Shown here: positions 53,243-62,668 of the stretch, piece by piece
How the letters are laid out: each line of letters opens with the position of its first letter
How positions within the stretch are numbered: the stretch's first letter is position 1
Assembly: GCF_019722725.1 (NCBI RefSeq)
Contig: NZ_CP077941.1
Location: 1,736,001 to 1,800,000 of the forward strand
Direction: 5' to 3'
Length of the DNA: 64,000 nt
From: Vreelandella profundi
GTDB lineage: Bacteria; Pseudomonadota; Gammaproteobacteria; Pseudomonadales; Halomonadaceae
Notes under the pieces: model-generated
What the model was told of the DNA's origin: nothing
The model's input: only the letters and a program-made list of their open reading frames with translations
Database searches by the model: none
Position numbers and translations under genes: made by a program

Positions 53243-54438
53243 CTTGTTCCCCCGGGGCGTAGCGCTTCGGCAAGCGCCCCCAACCCTGCATCCACTATGA
53301 GAGCCAGCATTAAAATGGGCAATGCGCCAAGTAAGACCATATCCATGGCCGCCTGGCCTAAGCCTTGAAAAATGAAGGTACCAAGGCCTCCTGCCCCAAT
53401 CAGCGCAGCCACGGCGGTCAGTCCAATCGCCTGAACAGTGGTAATACGAACGCCCTCTAACAGCACCGGTAGCGCCAGCGGTAGCCGCACCTGCCAAAAT
53501 CGCTGACTAGCACGCATGCCCATTCCTTTGGCCGCTTCTAATGTCACGGGGCTAACTTCTTCGAGCGCGATATAGGTGTTACGCACCATAGGAAGCAGGC
53601 TATAGGCTATCAGCGCGATTAAGGCGGGCGTCGTGCCAATACCACTAACGCCAAGACTGGCTAAAAAAGGCACGTTCGCGGCAAGCCAGGCAAGCGGCGC
53701 CAGCAGTAAGCCAAATAGTGCAATGCTCGGAATCGTTTGAAGGAAATTGAGTAACGTGAAGGCGACCTTCTGCAGCCGCGCGTAGCGGCGCATTAATAGC
53801 GCTAGCGCAAGCCCCAATACAATGCTCACGCTAACGGCAATACCCACCAGCGTCATATGCTGGCCAACAGCGCGGATAAACAGCTGATCACGCGCTTTAA
53901 ACTCTTGCACCAACGCAAGGCTATCTAACCATAGCGTGGCGCACAGCCACCACACTAAGGCAATGCCGCTGAGCAGCAGCGTGGGCCATAGCCGCGTAAG
54001 GTTTAGACGTAAGCGCAGCTCCACTAGGCTAAGCAGTAGTATAAACAGCGTCACCCAGTACCCGGCTCCCAGGCCTAAACGCGCCTGGGGCAGCTCAGGT
54101 TCAATCAATAAAAAACTGCTGGCTATTAAGCCGAATGGCATTAAGGCCATTAGCATGACCACCACCGCTAGCAGCGCCTGGTAGTGGCGCTGGCTTGGCT
54201 GCCACGCTAAAAAAAACATGGCGCTGAAAAGTAGCGTGGCTAACAGCGCACCGGGCCAGCCAAACGCTGCCGGTGCGCTATAGCCTGTCCCTAATACAAT
54301 TCTATTGGGGGCCATGCTCACCATGTCTAATGTCCAGAATGCCGCCAGCATCACAACGCTCAGGCTAACCAGCACGACATTAGGGTGCAGCCCATCTCGG
54401 TGGATGCGCAGTGTGGGCAGTGCATCCCGTAGCGACAT
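53239..54438 (-). CDS. yehY: Osmoprotectant ABC transporter permease, long form
   Basis: 399 residues, with about four extra membrane helices before the ABC permease core. The same N-terminal extension distinguishes E. coli YehY (385 residues) from YehW. The EAA-type loop TLEAAKGMGMRASQRFWQVRLP and AYSLLPMVRNTYIALEEVSP mark the permease domain, and IGAGGLGTFIFQGLGQ is typical of betaine/choline systems. It is flanked by yehZ (49-base gap) and yehX (overlap), giving the order yehZYXW seen in E. coli. Confidence 0.9.
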   Translation of the reverse strand: MSLRDALPTLRIHRDGLHPNVVLVSLSVVMLAAFWTLDMVSMAPNRIVLGTGYSAPAAFGWPGALLATLLFSAMFFLAWQPSQRHYQALLAVVVMLMALMPFGLIASSFLLIEPELPQARLGLGAGYWVTLFILLLSLVELRLRLNLTRLWPTLLLSGIALVWWLCATLWLDSLALVQEFKARDQLFIRAVGQHMTLVGIAVSVSIVLGLALALLMRRYARLQKVAFTLLNFLQTIPSIALFGLLLAPLAWLAANVPFLASLGVSGIGTTPALIALIAYSLLPMVRNTYIALEEVSPVTLEAAKGMGMRASQRFWQVRLPLALPVLLEGVRITTVQAIGLTAVAALIGAGGLGTFIFQGLGQAAMDMVLLGALPILMLALIVDAGLGALAEALRPGGTR

Positions 54439-54487
54439 TAATGGATCATCCTAAGCATCAAACACTAGTGATTAACAAGATCAGGCG

Positions 54488-55429
54488 CTACTGATCCAGC
54501 GTGTCAAGATAGTCGCTGGCCACCTGGGTCGGCGACAAGCCATTAACAGCCACATCGGCATTCAGCGTTTGCAGCGTCTCTAAGTCGAGAGTGACAAACA
54601 CTTCGTTAAGTAATGTCTCCATTTCCGGATGCTCGGCCAGGACACTTTCACGCACAACGGGGGCAGGCTGATAAACGGGCTGTACACCCTTGGTATCTTC
54701 AAGCACCACTAGACCTAGGGCTTTTAATCCGCCGTCCGTGCCATATGTCATAGCGCCGTTAACACCGCTGGTCTGCTGCGCGGCGGCCCGCATGGTGGCG
54801 GCGGTATTTCCTCCAGAAAGCACCAATAACTGATTATCGTCCAATGTAAAGCCATAGGCTTCCTGGAACGCCGGAAGCGCCAACGCCGATTCTACAAACT
54901 CAGCGCTTGCCGCAAATTTGAACGCACCGCCGTCAGCTAAGTAGGCGGCAAGATCGTCGAGGCTGACTAGATCATTCTCGGTGGCGACGTCTTCACGGAT
55001 ACTCATTGCCCAGGTGTTGTTAGCGCTAGCAGGCTGCAACCACACTAAGCCTTGCTCGGCATCGCGCTCTCGAACGGTTTCATACGCCTGATCAGAGTCA
55101 TTCCACACGCCGCTGTCGGTCATATCAAAGAAGAACGCGCCGTTGCCCGTGTATTCTGGATACACATCAATTTCGCCAGCTTCTAAGGCTGTACGAACCA
55201 CGCTGGTCGCGCCTAGCTGCAACCGATTTTCGGTAGCAATGTCATTGCGCTCCAGGGTCTGAATAATCAGCTCACCCAGCACCGAACCTTCCGTGTCAAT
55301 TTTGGATGAGACGACCACCGGCTCATTGGCGCGGGCGTGAGAGAATGCAGCTAGGGACACAGCACAGGCAGCGATTAAGGGCTTAACAATAAATGAATTA
55401 GCCATGAAAGAATTAGCTGAAAAGCGCAT
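54488..55429 (-). CDS. yehZ: Osmoprotectant-binding periplasmic protein (OsmF)
   Basis: 313 residues from the ATG at 55429, which has AGGA eight bases upstream and opens a signal peptide ending FSHARA. The frame extends to 55573, but that part translates the 24-bp repeats. VVVSSKIDTEGSVLGELIIQ and IDVYPEYTGNGAFFF are the OpuAC/YehZ ligand-domain motifs, and EVFVTLDLETLQTLNADVAV closes the fold. It binds glycine betaine-like solutes with low affinity in the E. coli system, which depends on RpoS and osmolarity. The repeated TATACT boxes upstream fit stress control. Confidence 0.9.
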   Translation of the reverse strand: MRFSANSFMANSFIVKPLIAACAVSLAAFSHARANEPVVVSSKIDTEGSVLGELIIQTLERNDIATENRLQLGATSVVRTALEAGEIDVYPEYTGNGAFFFDMTDSGVWNDSDQAYETVRERDAEQGLVWLQPASANNTWAMSIREDVATENDLVSLDDLAAYLADGGAFKFAASAEFVESALALPAFQEAYGFTLDDNQLLVLSGGNTAATMRAAAQQTSGVNGAMTYGTDGGLKALGLVVLEDTKGVQPVYQPAPVVRESVLAEHPEMETLLNEVFVTLDLETLQTLNADVAVNGLSPTQVASDYLDTLDQ

Positions 55430-55466
55430 CTTGGAATTCCTTTTGCAGTGGGCTTTTTGTCGACTT

Positions 55467-55491
55467 AGGCTCTTATCCAGTATAAGAGCCT
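55467..55491. repeat. Perfect inverted repeat in the yehZ leader
   Basis: AGGCTCTTAT (55467-55476) and ATAAGAGCCT (55482-55491) form a 10-bp stem with loop CCAGT. It overlaps the gene-proximal 24-bp repeat unit and its TATACT box. No U-tract follows on the minus strand, so a protein-binding site or mRNA 5' structure is likelier than a terminator. Confidence 0.6.
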
Positions 55492-55550
55492 TCAGCACTT
55501 TGAGTATAAAAGCCTTCAGCGTCTTGAGTATAAAAAGACCATTAGCGTTT
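55479..55550 (-). repeat. Three 24-bp tandem repeats, each ending in TATACT, upstream of yehZ
   Basis: Units at 55527-55550, 55503-55526 and 55479-55502. On the minus strand each ends with TTATACT, and the two gene-proximal units share GCTGAAGGCT. TATACT is a good -10 hexamer for sigma-70 and RpoS. The arrangement gives up to three start sites in register between cysS and yehZ. Confidence 0.75.
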
Positions 55551-55593
55551 AAGTCAGAGCCTATCTCAGCCAAATCATTTTAATGGTGATGCG

Positions 55594-56994
55594 CTAAGGC
55601 GCCTCAAATATCCAAGACGTGCCTTCTCGGGCATCTTTAAGAATAATCCCTAGCGCTGCAAGCTCATCGCGGATCGCATCGGCCTGGGCGAAATCTTTAT
55701 TCGCTTTGGCCGCTATGCGCTGCGCTATTTTAGCGTCAATCTCGCTTTCGCTAAGTGGCATCGCCTGTTGCGTACCTTGCAAAAAGGTTTGCGGCACTTG
55801 CTGAAGCAGTCCCAAAATAGCCCCAAGCTGCTTTAACTCAGCGGCAAGGCGAGGCGCTTCTGCAGGCTTTTCCTGCTTGGCGCGATTGAGTTCTCGCGCT
55901 AATTCAAACAACACGGCCAGCGCTTCTGGAGTGTTGAAATCATCGTCCATGACGTGAGTAAAACGCTCACGATAAGCCGACGCTGCGCTACTGGCGGCGC
56001 TGCTTTCCACATCCTGCAGCGCCGTGTATAAGCGCGTCAGCGATTTTCTTGCATCCGTCAGTGAATCTACCGAATAGTTAATAGGACTACGGTAATGACT
56101 CGCCACCAGCAGAAAACGCACGACTTCGGGGTCGTGTTCAGCCAACACGTCACGAATGGTAAAGAAGTTACCCAGCGATTTGGACATCTTCTCTTGATTC
56201 ACGCGCACGGCCCCAGCGTGCATCCAGGTATTAACGTAGGTTTTGCCAGTGGCCGCTTCGCTTTGGGCAATTTCATTTTCATGATGCGGAAAGGTTAAAT
56301 CCGGCCCGCCGCCATGAATATCGAACGTATCGCCCAAACAGCAGGTCGACATCGCAGAGCATTCAATATGCCAGCCGGGGCGACCGTCGCCCCAGGGCGA
56401 TGCCCAGTGAGCCTCGCCCGGCTTAGCCGCTTTCCAGAGCACGAAATCTAGCGGATCCTCTTTACTGACATCAATATCAACCCGCGAACCTGAGCGCATA
56501 TCGTCAAGCTGGCGGTTGTTAAGCTTGCCGTAATTCGCAAATTTACGTACCCGATAATAGACATCACCATTATCAGCCGCGTAGGCAAAGCCTTTTTCAA
56601 TCAGCGTTTCAATCATTGCCACGATATCGCCGATATGCCCGGTGGCGCGAGGCTCGTGGCTGGGCGGCAAGACAAATAAACGCGCCTCATCTTCGTGCAT
56701 GGCTGCGATCATACGCTCAGTCAGCGCCGCGATGCTTTCACCATTTTCATCAGCGCGTTTGAGGATTTTGTCGTCGATATCTGTAATGTTGCGTACGTAG
56801 TTAACCTCATAACCACGCTCGCGCAAATAGCGCGTGATGACATCAAAGGCGACCATTACGCGGGCATGCCCAAGGTGGCAATAGTCATACACGGTCATAC
56901 CGCAAACATACATGCTCACTTTTCCCGCGACCAGCGGGGTGAAAGGTTCTTTGCGTCGCGTCAGCGTATTGTAAATATGCATATGCCTATCCAT
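55594..56994 (-). CDS. cysS: Cysteinyl-tRNA synthetase
   Basis: 466 residues, the usual length. Zinc ligands begin with [19 protein letters not shown] (28-46), which also holds the HLGH class I signature. [23 protein letters not shown] and [15 protein letters not shown] (KMSKS) complete the active site. It charges tRNA-Cys. An internal ATG four codons in (56982) is an alternative start. It follows glnS by 12 bases and is probably cotranscribed with it; yehZ lies 164 bases downstream on the same strand. Confidence 0.96.
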   Translation of the reverse strand: MDRHMHIYNTLTRRKEPFTPLVAGKVSMYVCGMTVYDYCHLGHARVMVAFDVITRYLRERGYEVNYVRNITDIDDKILKRADENGESIAALTERMIAAMHEDEARLFVLPPSHEPRATGHIGDIVAMIETLIEKGFAYAADNGDVYYRVRKFANYGKLNNRQLDDMRSGSRVDIDVSKEDPLDFVLWKAAKPGEAHWASPWGDGRPGWHIECSAMSTCCLGDTFDIHGGGPDLTFPHHENEIAQSEAATGKTYVNTWMHAGAVRVNQEKMSKSLGNFFTIRDVLAEHDPEVVRFLLVASHYRSPINYSVDSLTDARKSLTRLYTALQDVESSAASSAASAYRERFTHVMDDDFNTPEALAVLFELARELNRAKQEKPAEAPRLAAELKQLGAILGLLQQVPQTFLQGTQQAMPLSESEIDAKIAQRIAAKANKDFAQADAIRDELAALGIILKDAREGTSWIFEAP

Positions 56995-57006
56995 GTTTCT
57001 CAGCCC

Positions 57007-58686
57007 TTAACCCTTCTGCTTGATTTTAGCCCAGCTATCTTTCAGACCTACGGTACGGTTAAACACGAGCTTTTCGGGCGTGGTGTCGTGGCGATCAGCG
57101 CAGAAGTAGCCGACACGTTCAAATTGAAAGCGTGACTCAGGAGCTGCTTGCGCAAGGCTAGGCTCGCCGATGGCTTGGCATACAGTGAGCGACTCAGGAT
57201 TGAGGTGATCAAGAAAATCGCCATCTTTATCACGATCAGGTTGCTCAATGGTGAACAGGTTGTCATACAGACGCACTTCTACCGGCACGCCGTGAGGTGC
57301 GCTAACCCAATGAATCACACCTTTAACCTTACGCCCTTCAGGGTTTTTGCCCAGGGTGTCAAAATCAACCGAACAGTGCAGCTCGCTAATTTCGCCGGCG
57401 GCATCTTTAATTACTTCATCGCAGCGAATCACGTAGCTATTGCGTAAACGGACTTCTTTACCTGGCGCCAGGCGGAAGAACTTTTTGGGCGCATCTTCCA
57501 TAAAGTCTTCTTGGTCGATGTAGAGCTCCCTAGTGAACGGCACCTTGCGCATCGGCATATCATCCCGCGCGGGGTGCCCAGGCACTTCGTACATTTCTTC
57601 GTGGTCTACCGGAACGTTGGTCAGCACGACTTTCAGCGGCTTCAATACACACATGGCGCGCGGCGCATTGTCTTCGAGATCCGAGCGAATCGCATGGGTC
57701 AGCATTGCGATATCGACCAAGCCACCATCAGCACGGGTAACGCCAATCATCTCGCAGAACTTACGAATAGACGCCGCCGTATAGCCACGACGACGCATAC
57801 CAGAAATAGTCGGCATGCGAGGGTCGTCCCAGCCATTGACAATGTTTTCGTCAACCAGCAGCTTCAGCTTGCGCTTGGAGGTCAGCGTGTAATCCAGATT
57901 GAGCCGGGCAAACTCGATTTGGCGGGGTTTTGCAGGCACCGGCAGGTTGTTCAAAAACCACTCATAAAGGGGCCGGTGATCTTCAAATTCCAAGGTGCAG
58001 ATTGAGTGGGTAATGCCTTCAATGGCATCCGACTGACCGTGGGTGAAATCATAAGAAGGATAAATTTTCCATTTATCGCCCGTTTGGTGATGGCTGGCGT
58101 GACGAATACGATAAAGGATGGGATCGCGCAGATTGATATTAGGAGACGCCATATCAATTTTTGCACGCACGACTTTTTCACTTTCACCAAATTCACCTTC
58201 ACGCATGCGCGCTAGCAAATCCAGGTTCTCTTCGGCGCTGCGCTCGCGATAAGGGCTGGGCTTGCCTGGCGACGTCAGCGTGCCGCGATACTCCCGAATT
58301 TCATCCGGTGAAAGATCGTCGACATAGGCTTTGCCTTCACGCATCAAGTGCTGCGCCCAGGCGTAAAGCTGATCGAAGTAGTCCGACGCAAAACGCACGG
58401 GGCCTGACCACTCAAAGCCTAACCAGCTAACGTCTTCTTTGATCGCATCGATGTAAGCCTGCTCTTCTTTCGCCGGGTTGGTGTCGTCAAAACGTAGATG
58501 ACACTCGCCACCCAACTGCTCCGCCAACCCGAAGTTTAGACAGATCGACTTCGCATGGCCGATATGTAAAAAGCCGTTCGGCTCCGGGGGAAAGCGTGTC
58601 ACGATTTTAGTGACCTGGCCGCCCTCGATTTCGTCGCGTACTTGGTTGCGAATGAAGTTCGGCGCTGGGGTGGTCTCGTTGGTCAT
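57007..58686 (-). CDS. glnS: Glutaminyl-tRNA synthetase
   Basis: 559 residues from the ATG at 58686, which places NFIRNQV and the class I motif [15 protein letters not shown] where E. coli GlnS has them. The open frame back to 58761 would add 25 unrelated residues read through the leader repeats. [20 protein letters not shown] binds the acceptor stem, and [10 protein letters not shown] stands for the KMSKS loop with Thr in place of the usual Met. The C-terminal beta-barrels bind the anticodon. The SD is not strong; leader elements are described at 58747-58822. Confidence 0.95.
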   Translation of the reverse strand: MTNETTPAPNFIRNQVRDEIEGGQVTKIVTRFPPEPNGFLHIGHAKSICLNFGLAEQLGGECHLRFDDTNPAKEEQAYIDAIKEDVSWLGFEWSGPVRFASDYFDQLYAWAQHLMREGKAYVDDLSPDEIREYRGTLTSPGKPSPYRERSAEENLDLLARMREGEFGESEKVVRAKIDMASPNINLRDPILYRIRHASHHQTGDKWKIYPSYDFTHGQSDAIEGITHSICTLEFEDHRPLYEWFLNNLPVPAKPRQIEFARLNLDYTLTSKRKLKLLVDENIVNGWDDPRMPTISGMRRRGYTAASIRKFCEMIGVTRADGGLVDIAMLTHAIRSDLEDNAPRAMCVLKPLKVVLTNVPVDHEEMYEVPGHPARDDMPMRKVPFTRELYIDQEDFMEDAPKKFFRLAPGKEVRLRNSYVIRCDEVIKDAAGEISELHCSVDFDTLGKNPEGRKVKGVIHWVSAPHGVPVEVRLYDNLFTIEQPDRDKDGDFLDHLNPESLTVCQAIGEPSLAQAAPESRFQFERVGYFCADRHDTTPEKLVFNRTVGLKDSWAKIKQKG

Positions 58687-58746
58687 GGTGGTGTTGATAA
58701 CCTCTGGTGGATGGCGTACTAAGCAGTGAAGGCATGCCGTGAAAAT

Positions 58747-58822
58747 ATCCCTTAAAAACATCCCTTAAAAACATAGGATACTCCTATGGGCCTTCGCGGT
58801 GCAGGGCAAAACAGCTATTATA
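58747..58822 (-). promoter_or_regulatory. glnS promoter and leader with terminator-like hairpin and tandem repeats
   Basis: On the minus strand TATAAT (58822-58817) is a -10 with a weak TTGGCG -35 19 bases upstream. The leader then forms CATAGGA-GTA-TCCTATG (58788-58772) followed at once by TTTTT, like a small intrinsic terminator. Two perfect 13-bp tandem copies of GTTTTTAAGGGAT (58772-58747) follow. This resembles an attenuator, but no leader peptide or T-box is evident. Confidence 0.45.
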
Positions 58823-58879
58823 ACGTGACGCCGATGCACAGCGCCAAGGCGAACGCCTTTATTGAACAGGAATTTACCA

Positions 58880-59380
58880 ATGATCGTATTACAGACGAAC
58901 CACGGTGACATCACCATCGCTCTTAACTATGAAAAAGCGCCGATCAGCGCGGCGAACTTTGAACAGTACGTCCGCGACGGGTTTTATGACGGCACGTTGT
59001 TTCACCGGGTAATCGACGGCTTCATGGTCCAAGGCGGCGGTTTCGATAAAGACTTTGAGCAAAAGCCTACCCGTGACGCTATAGACAATGAAGCCGACAA
59101 TGGCTTGAAAAACACGATTGGCACGCTAGCCATGGCTCGTACCCAGGATCCAAACTCTGCGACGGCGCAGTTTTTCATTAATGTGGGCGACAATAGCTTC
59201 CTGAATCATAGCGGCAAAAATCTGCAAGGCTGGGGCTATGCGGTATTTGGTGAAGTCGTTGAGGGTATGGATGTTGTGAACGAGATCAAAAACGTAGCCA
59301 CCACGCGCCGCGGCATGCACGCCGATGTGCCTGCTGAAGATGTCATTATTGAGCGCGCCTACGTCAAAGACGCTGAATAA
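58880..59380 (+). CDS. ppiB: Peptidyl-prolyl cis-trans isomerase B (cyclophilin)
   Basis: 166 residues from the ATG at 58880 (AGGA eight bases upstream; an in-frame TTG at 58862 is discounted). [15 protein letters not shown] holds the catalytic arginine, and [20 protein letters not shown] is the cyclophilin core. No signal peptide, so it is the cytosolic PpiB form that catalyses proline isomerisation in protein folding. Divergent from glnS; lpxH follows 17 bases downstream. This cysS/ppiB/lpxH neighbourhood is also seen in E. coli. Confidence 0.95.
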   Translation: MIVLQTNHGDITIALNYEKAPISAANFEQYVRDGFYDGTLFHRVIDGFMVQGGGFDKDFEQKPTRDAIDNEADNGLKNTIGTLAMARTQDPNSATAQFFINVGDNSFLNHSGKNLQGWGYAVFGEVVEGMDVVNEIKNVATTRRGMHADVPAEDVIIERAYVKDAE

Positions 59381-59397
59381 CGAATGCCGGGAGCTTT

Positions 59398-60171
59398 ATG
59401 CGCACACTGCTTGTTGCCGACCTGCATCTAAGTAGCGATACCCCTGAGCTTAATCAGGGGTTTTATGACTACCTGGAACACACCGCCCCTGGCGCCGATG
59501 CCCTATATATCCTGGGTGATCTGTTTGATGCCTGGATTGGCGATGATCTTATTGACGCTAACGCTGAACCGCTCAGCCGCGTTGCACAAGAGGTCATTCA
59601 GCGCTTACGTAAGCTGAGCGACGATGGCACTCATATTTACCTGATGCACGGTAACCGCGATTTTCTGCTCGGTGAGCGCTTCGTAACGGCCTGCCAGGCA
59701 ACGCTGTTACCCGATGTTCACGAAGTAGAAATTCAGGGTATCTCCGTCGTGCTGCTGCACGGCGATAGCCTGTGCACCATGGATCAGGCCTATATGGCTT
59801 TTCGTGCTCAGTCGCGTAATCCAGAGTGGCAAGCACAGATGCTTGCCCTACCTTTAGAACAGCGCCTGGAGCTGGCTAAAAGCCTGCGTATGCAGTCGGG
59901 CGAAGCCAATGCAACGAAGGCCGAGGCAATCATGGATGTAACCCCGCAAGAGGTCACTTCGCTGATGGAGCGCTACGGCGTTGCCACCATGATTCATGGT
60001 CACACGCATCGTCCGTTGGTACATGATGTGACGGTGGAAGGCGTTCCCGCCAAGCGCTATGTGCTTGGCGACTGGGATGCACAACACGGCTGGGATATTG
60101 TCATTGAGTCCGCGGACGTAGCTTCGCCACAGCTACGTCAATTCACGTTAGCACAACCGCCCAGCGCCTGA
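59398..60171 (+). CDS. lpxH: UDP-2,3-diacylglucosamine pyrophosphatase
   Basis: A 257-residue calcineurin-like phosphoesterase. Metal motifs appear in order: DLHLS, GDLFDAWIGDD, HGNRDFLLG, HGDSLC and HGHTHRP. It removes UMP from UDP-2,3-diacylglucosamine to give lipid X in lipid A synthesis, at the inner face of the membrane. GGGAG is four bases before the ATG. It is the last gene of ppiB-lpxH, ending before a strong bidirectional terminator. Confidence 0.95.
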   Translation: MRTLLVADLHLSSDTPELNQGFYDYLEHTAPGADALYILGDLFDAWIGDDLIDANAEPLSRVAQEVIQRLRKLSDDGTHIYLMHGNRDFLLGERFVTACQATLLPDVHEVEIQGISVVLLHGDSLCTMDQAYMAFRAQSRNPEWQAQMLALPLEQRLELAKSLRMQSGEANATKAEAIMDVTPQEVTSLMERYGVATMIHGHTHRPLVHDVTVEGVPAKRYVLGDWDAQHGWDIVIESADVASPQLRQFTLAQPPSA

Positions 60172-60190
60172 TTATTAAGCCGCCCTACTA

Positions 60191-60221
60191 AAAAAGCCGA
60201 TCACAAAGATCGGCTTTTTTT
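60191..60221. terminator. Bidirectional terminator between lpxH and ppiD
   Basis: AAAAAGCCGATC, loop ACAAA, then GATCGGCTTTTTTT. A 7-bp GC-containing core is flanked by A and T runs, so it works for lpxH on the plus strand and ppiD on the minus strand. The genes converge here. Confidence 0.92.
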
Positions 60222-60239
60222 CAAACAGGCAATACGCCG

Positions 60240-62060
60240 TTAACGCTTGATGTCTGCATCGCTGTACAGATCCTCAATCAATCCTTGTAGAACCGATTGA
60301 GCGCGTAGCTGCTCAGACATTTGGGTGACAAACGCCTCCATCTGCTCGTCGACGTCCCCATCGCTAACGCTATCGAGCGCCACAATGGCAACGCCTTGCG
60401 GCAGCTCAACCGATGCATAGACGCTTTGATCTTCTTCAGGGTGCGTCATGCGGAAAGCTTCTTGCACAATAACCTGAGGCACCGTTGTATCGGCCTGACG
60501 ACTAACGTTATCAGCGTCTAACCAGTCAATATCGGCTTGGCCGCTGTCTTTTAGCTGAGTAATTAACGCCTGCGCTTCTTCACGCAGCGCCTGCTGCTGC
60601 TGCTCGGCTGCTACAGAGATTTCAACCTCTTCGCGAACATCGTCTAGCGATAGCAGCGTAGCATCGCGCTGCTCGGCAATCCGCAGTACCATGCGGCGAT
60701 CAGGATCGAGTTCAATCACTTCGCTGTTATAGCCTTCCTCCAGCACATCACTACTGAAGGCAGCCGACATCACGCCAGGCTCAGACAGCACGCCCTCGCC
60801 TTGGTCATCGCGGCTAAGCCAATCGCTTTCATTGAGCGTTAAGCCAATCTGGTCGGCAACACCCTGCAAGTCATCCGCGGCAAAGCTCTCATCGATTAGC
60901 TTCTGAGCCTGCTGATTAAAATCGCTATCAACATCGCGCAGGGCTACTTCACGCGCTAGCTCATCACGCTGCTCTTCAAACGAAGGGCCTTGTATATCCG
61001 TTACTTGGATAATATGGAAAGCACCGTCCAGCTCGACCGGCTGAGAAATATCACCTTCTTCAAGGCCAAAGGCGGCCTCATCAAAGGCATCGCCAAAGAA
61101 GCCGCGGCTAATAACGCCAAGATCGCCGCCCTCTTCAGCGCTAGCAGTATCATCAGAATAGCGTAACGCGGCGTCCTCAAAAGATTCACCGTCATCCAAT
61201 GCGTCGCGAGCGGTTTCTGCTAAGGCCTGAGCCTCATCACGAGAGCGCTCACCACCGAAGGTCACCATGATGTGAGAGACGCGACGATCCGCCGCGCGGT
61301 TTTGCTCGCGCCATGCATCCATTAATGCGTCTTCATCGACCTCACGATCTTGCGCCATTGCGCTACGGTCAAGTAATACGTATTCAAGACGTACTTGTTC
61401 AGGACGTTCAAAGCGGGCCTGATTAGCATCGTAATAAGCCTGCATTGCCTCTTCGTCGACGGCGGTATCAGCCTCTAGAGTCGAGCCATCCAATACGACA
61501 TAGCGGAAATCACGCTGCTGGCGCTGTAGCTCCGCTAGTCGGCTCTGCTCATTAGGTAGGCTAAAGTCGCTGAAGGCGAGGCCTTGCTGCAAATGCTGGC
61601 GCTGGATATCAACGCGTAGCTCTTGACGGAACGACATCGGCGTATAGCCGGCGCCCGCTAAGCGATTACGAAATACGTCGGCGGAGAAACGCCCATCCTG
61701 ATCATGAAACTCAGGCAGGCCAACAATCATCTGATCTAACTGCTGATCAGAAACGCTAAAACCACCGTCTTTAGCATATTGAGACAGCAGTTGCTGAGTG
61801 ATGAGCTGATCGAGCATGTCGCTACGCAAGGCGCGCTCTTGCTCTGGAGGCACTTGCCCTGAACGAAGCGCTCGCTGCACCTCTAGCTCAACCTGCTGAC
61901 GCATAATTGGCTGGCCATTGACGCTCGCCACTTCATTCGGATCGCTACCAAAAAGCCCGAACAGTGACTCAATCCCGAAAAATGCCATGGCCGCAACCAT
62001 AACACCGATAATAATTTTGGCACCCCAGCTCCTGGAGCCATCTCGAATACTTTGCAGCAT
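60240..62060 (-). CDS. ppiD: Periplasmic folding chaperone PpiD (SurA-like, parvulin)
   Basis: 606 residues, close to E. coli PpiD (623). An N-terminal anchor (about 15-35, IIIGVMVAAMAFFGIESLF) is followed by a SurA_N-type chaperone region (about 40-190) and a parvulin domain (about 240-355: RRVSHIMVTFGG, GGDLGVISRGFFGDAFDEAA). A long acidic helical C-terminal part completes it. PpiD sits at the SecYEG exit and assists outer-membrane protein folding. GAGG lies six bases before the ATG. It follows hupB and lon, as in E. coli. Confidence 0.93.
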   Translation of the reverse strand: MLQSIRDGSRSWGAKIIIGVMVAAMAFFGIESLFGLFGSDPNEVASVNGQPIMRQQVELEVQRALRSGQVPPEQERALRSDMLDQLITQQLLSQYAKDGGFSVSDQQLDQMIVGLPEFHDQDGRFSADVFRNRLAGAGYTPMSFRQELRVDIQRQHLQQGLAFSDFSLPNEQSRLAELQRQQRDFRYVVLDGSTLEADTAVDEEAMQAYYDANQARFERPEQVRLEYVLLDRSAMAQDREVDEDALMDAWREQNRAADRRVSHIMVTFGGERSRDEAQALAETARDALDDGESFEDAALRYSDDTASAEEGGDLGVISRGFFGDAFDEAAFGLEEGDISQPVELDGAFHIIQVTDIQGPSFEEQRDELAREVALRDVDSDFNQQAQKLIDESFAADDLQGVADQIGLTLNESDWLSRDDQGEGVLSEPGVMSAAFSSDVLEEGYNSEVIELDPDRRMVLRIAEQRDATLLSLDDVREEVEISVAAEQQQQALREEAQALITQLKDSGQADIDWLDADNVSRQADTTVPQVIVQEAFRMTHPEEDQSVYASVELPQGVAIVALDSVSDGDVDEQMEAFVTQMSEQLRAQSVLQGLIEDLYSDADIKR

Positions 62061-62132
62061 ACTAGCCTCAGATAGTCACAGCCAAACACATCGACCCGCC
62101 AAATCCTAACAAACAGGGGGCCAGAAAATAAC

Positions 62133-62162
62133 ATGGGCGCATCGCCAGTGCGATGCGCCCAT
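62133..62162 (-). terminator. Terminator of hupB
   Basis: ATGGGCGCATCG (62133-62144) and CGATGCGCCCAT (62151-62162) make a perfect 12-bp stem with a six-base loop. On the minus strand GTTATTTT follows. It lies 24 bases after the hupB stop and 73 bases before ppiD. Confidence 0.8.
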
Positions 62163-62185
62163 TGGTTACAACACACGCTGCCAAA

Positions 62186-62458
62186 TTAGTTAACGGCGTC
62201 TTTCAGCGCTTTACCTGCTTTGAAGCTGGGCACTTTTGCAGCACTGATCTGGATCGGCTGACCGGTTTGTGGATTGCGACCAGTTCGAGCGGCTCGCTCT
62301 TTGATTGCGAAGGTACCAAAACCTACCAACGATACGCTTTCACCTTTCTTCAGGCTATCGGTGACAGACTCCACCATGGCATCCAATGCGCGGGTTGCCG
62401 CTGCTTTAGGAATATCTGCAGACGCGGCAATGGCTTCAATCAGCTCGGACTTATTCAC
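62186..62458 (-). CDS. hupB: DNA-binding protein HU-beta
   Basis: A 90-residue nucleoid protein with the HU fold: [20 protein letters not shown] helices, [20 protein letters not shown] strand and arm, and [19 protein letters not shown] end. It starts with GTG, preceded by GGGG and GAAGA. The HU-beta assignment rests on the lon-hupB-ppiD context as well as sequence. A strong promoter lies upstream (62541-62570), giving a leader of about 75 bases. Confidence 0.95.
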   Translation of the reverse strand: MNKSELIEAIAASADIPKAAATRALDAMVESVTDSLKKGESVSLVGFGTFAIKERAARTGRNPQTGQPIQISAAKVPSFKAGKALKDAVN

Positions 62459-62540
62459 TCTTCACCCCTTGACTATTTCAAAAAAAATGGCTCTGAACGG
62501 CATGGCACCGATGGGTATGACTATCAAAGCATAGCTGCGT

Positions 62541-62570
62541 TTTATAGCAATGCCTCGAAAGCTATGTCAA
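62541..62570 (-). promoter_or_regulatory. Sigma-70 promoter of hupB
   Basis: On the minus strand TTGACA (62570-62565), an 18-base spacer and TATAAA (62546-62541), predicting a start near 62534. The -35 box lies in the first of two 13-14-bp direct repeats, ATGTCAAGCAACC and ATGTCGAGCAACC on the plus strand. Confidence 0.75.
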
Positions 62571-62603
62571 GCAACCCATGTCGAGCAACCATGCCTCGAA
62601 ACA

Positions 62604-62661
62604 CCCGCCACACAAGACGGCGGGCAAAATATTAAGTAAAATTAAAGCTCAAAAAGAGCCT
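62604..62661 (-). terminator. Two hairpins after lon
   Basis: Nearest lon, GGCTC-TTTTT-GAGCT (62661-62645) is followed by TTTAATTTTA on the minus strand. Farther on, CCCGCC-N9-GGCGGG (62624-62604 on minus) is followed by TGTTTC. The first is a plausible intrinsic terminator with a short stem; the second may add to it. Together they separate lon from the hupB promoter. Confidence 0.55.
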
Positions 62662-62668
62662 CAACCGC

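Noticed and set aside
52300..53497. N-terminal extension of the YehX frame to 53497
   Set aside because: The extra residues lie wholly inside yehY, show no domain, and the ATG at 53242 fits the family and overlaps the yehY stop as expected.
55430..55573. N-terminal extension of YehZ reading through the 24-bp repeats
   Set aside because: It would precede and disable the signal peptide; the ATG at 55429 has a good SD.
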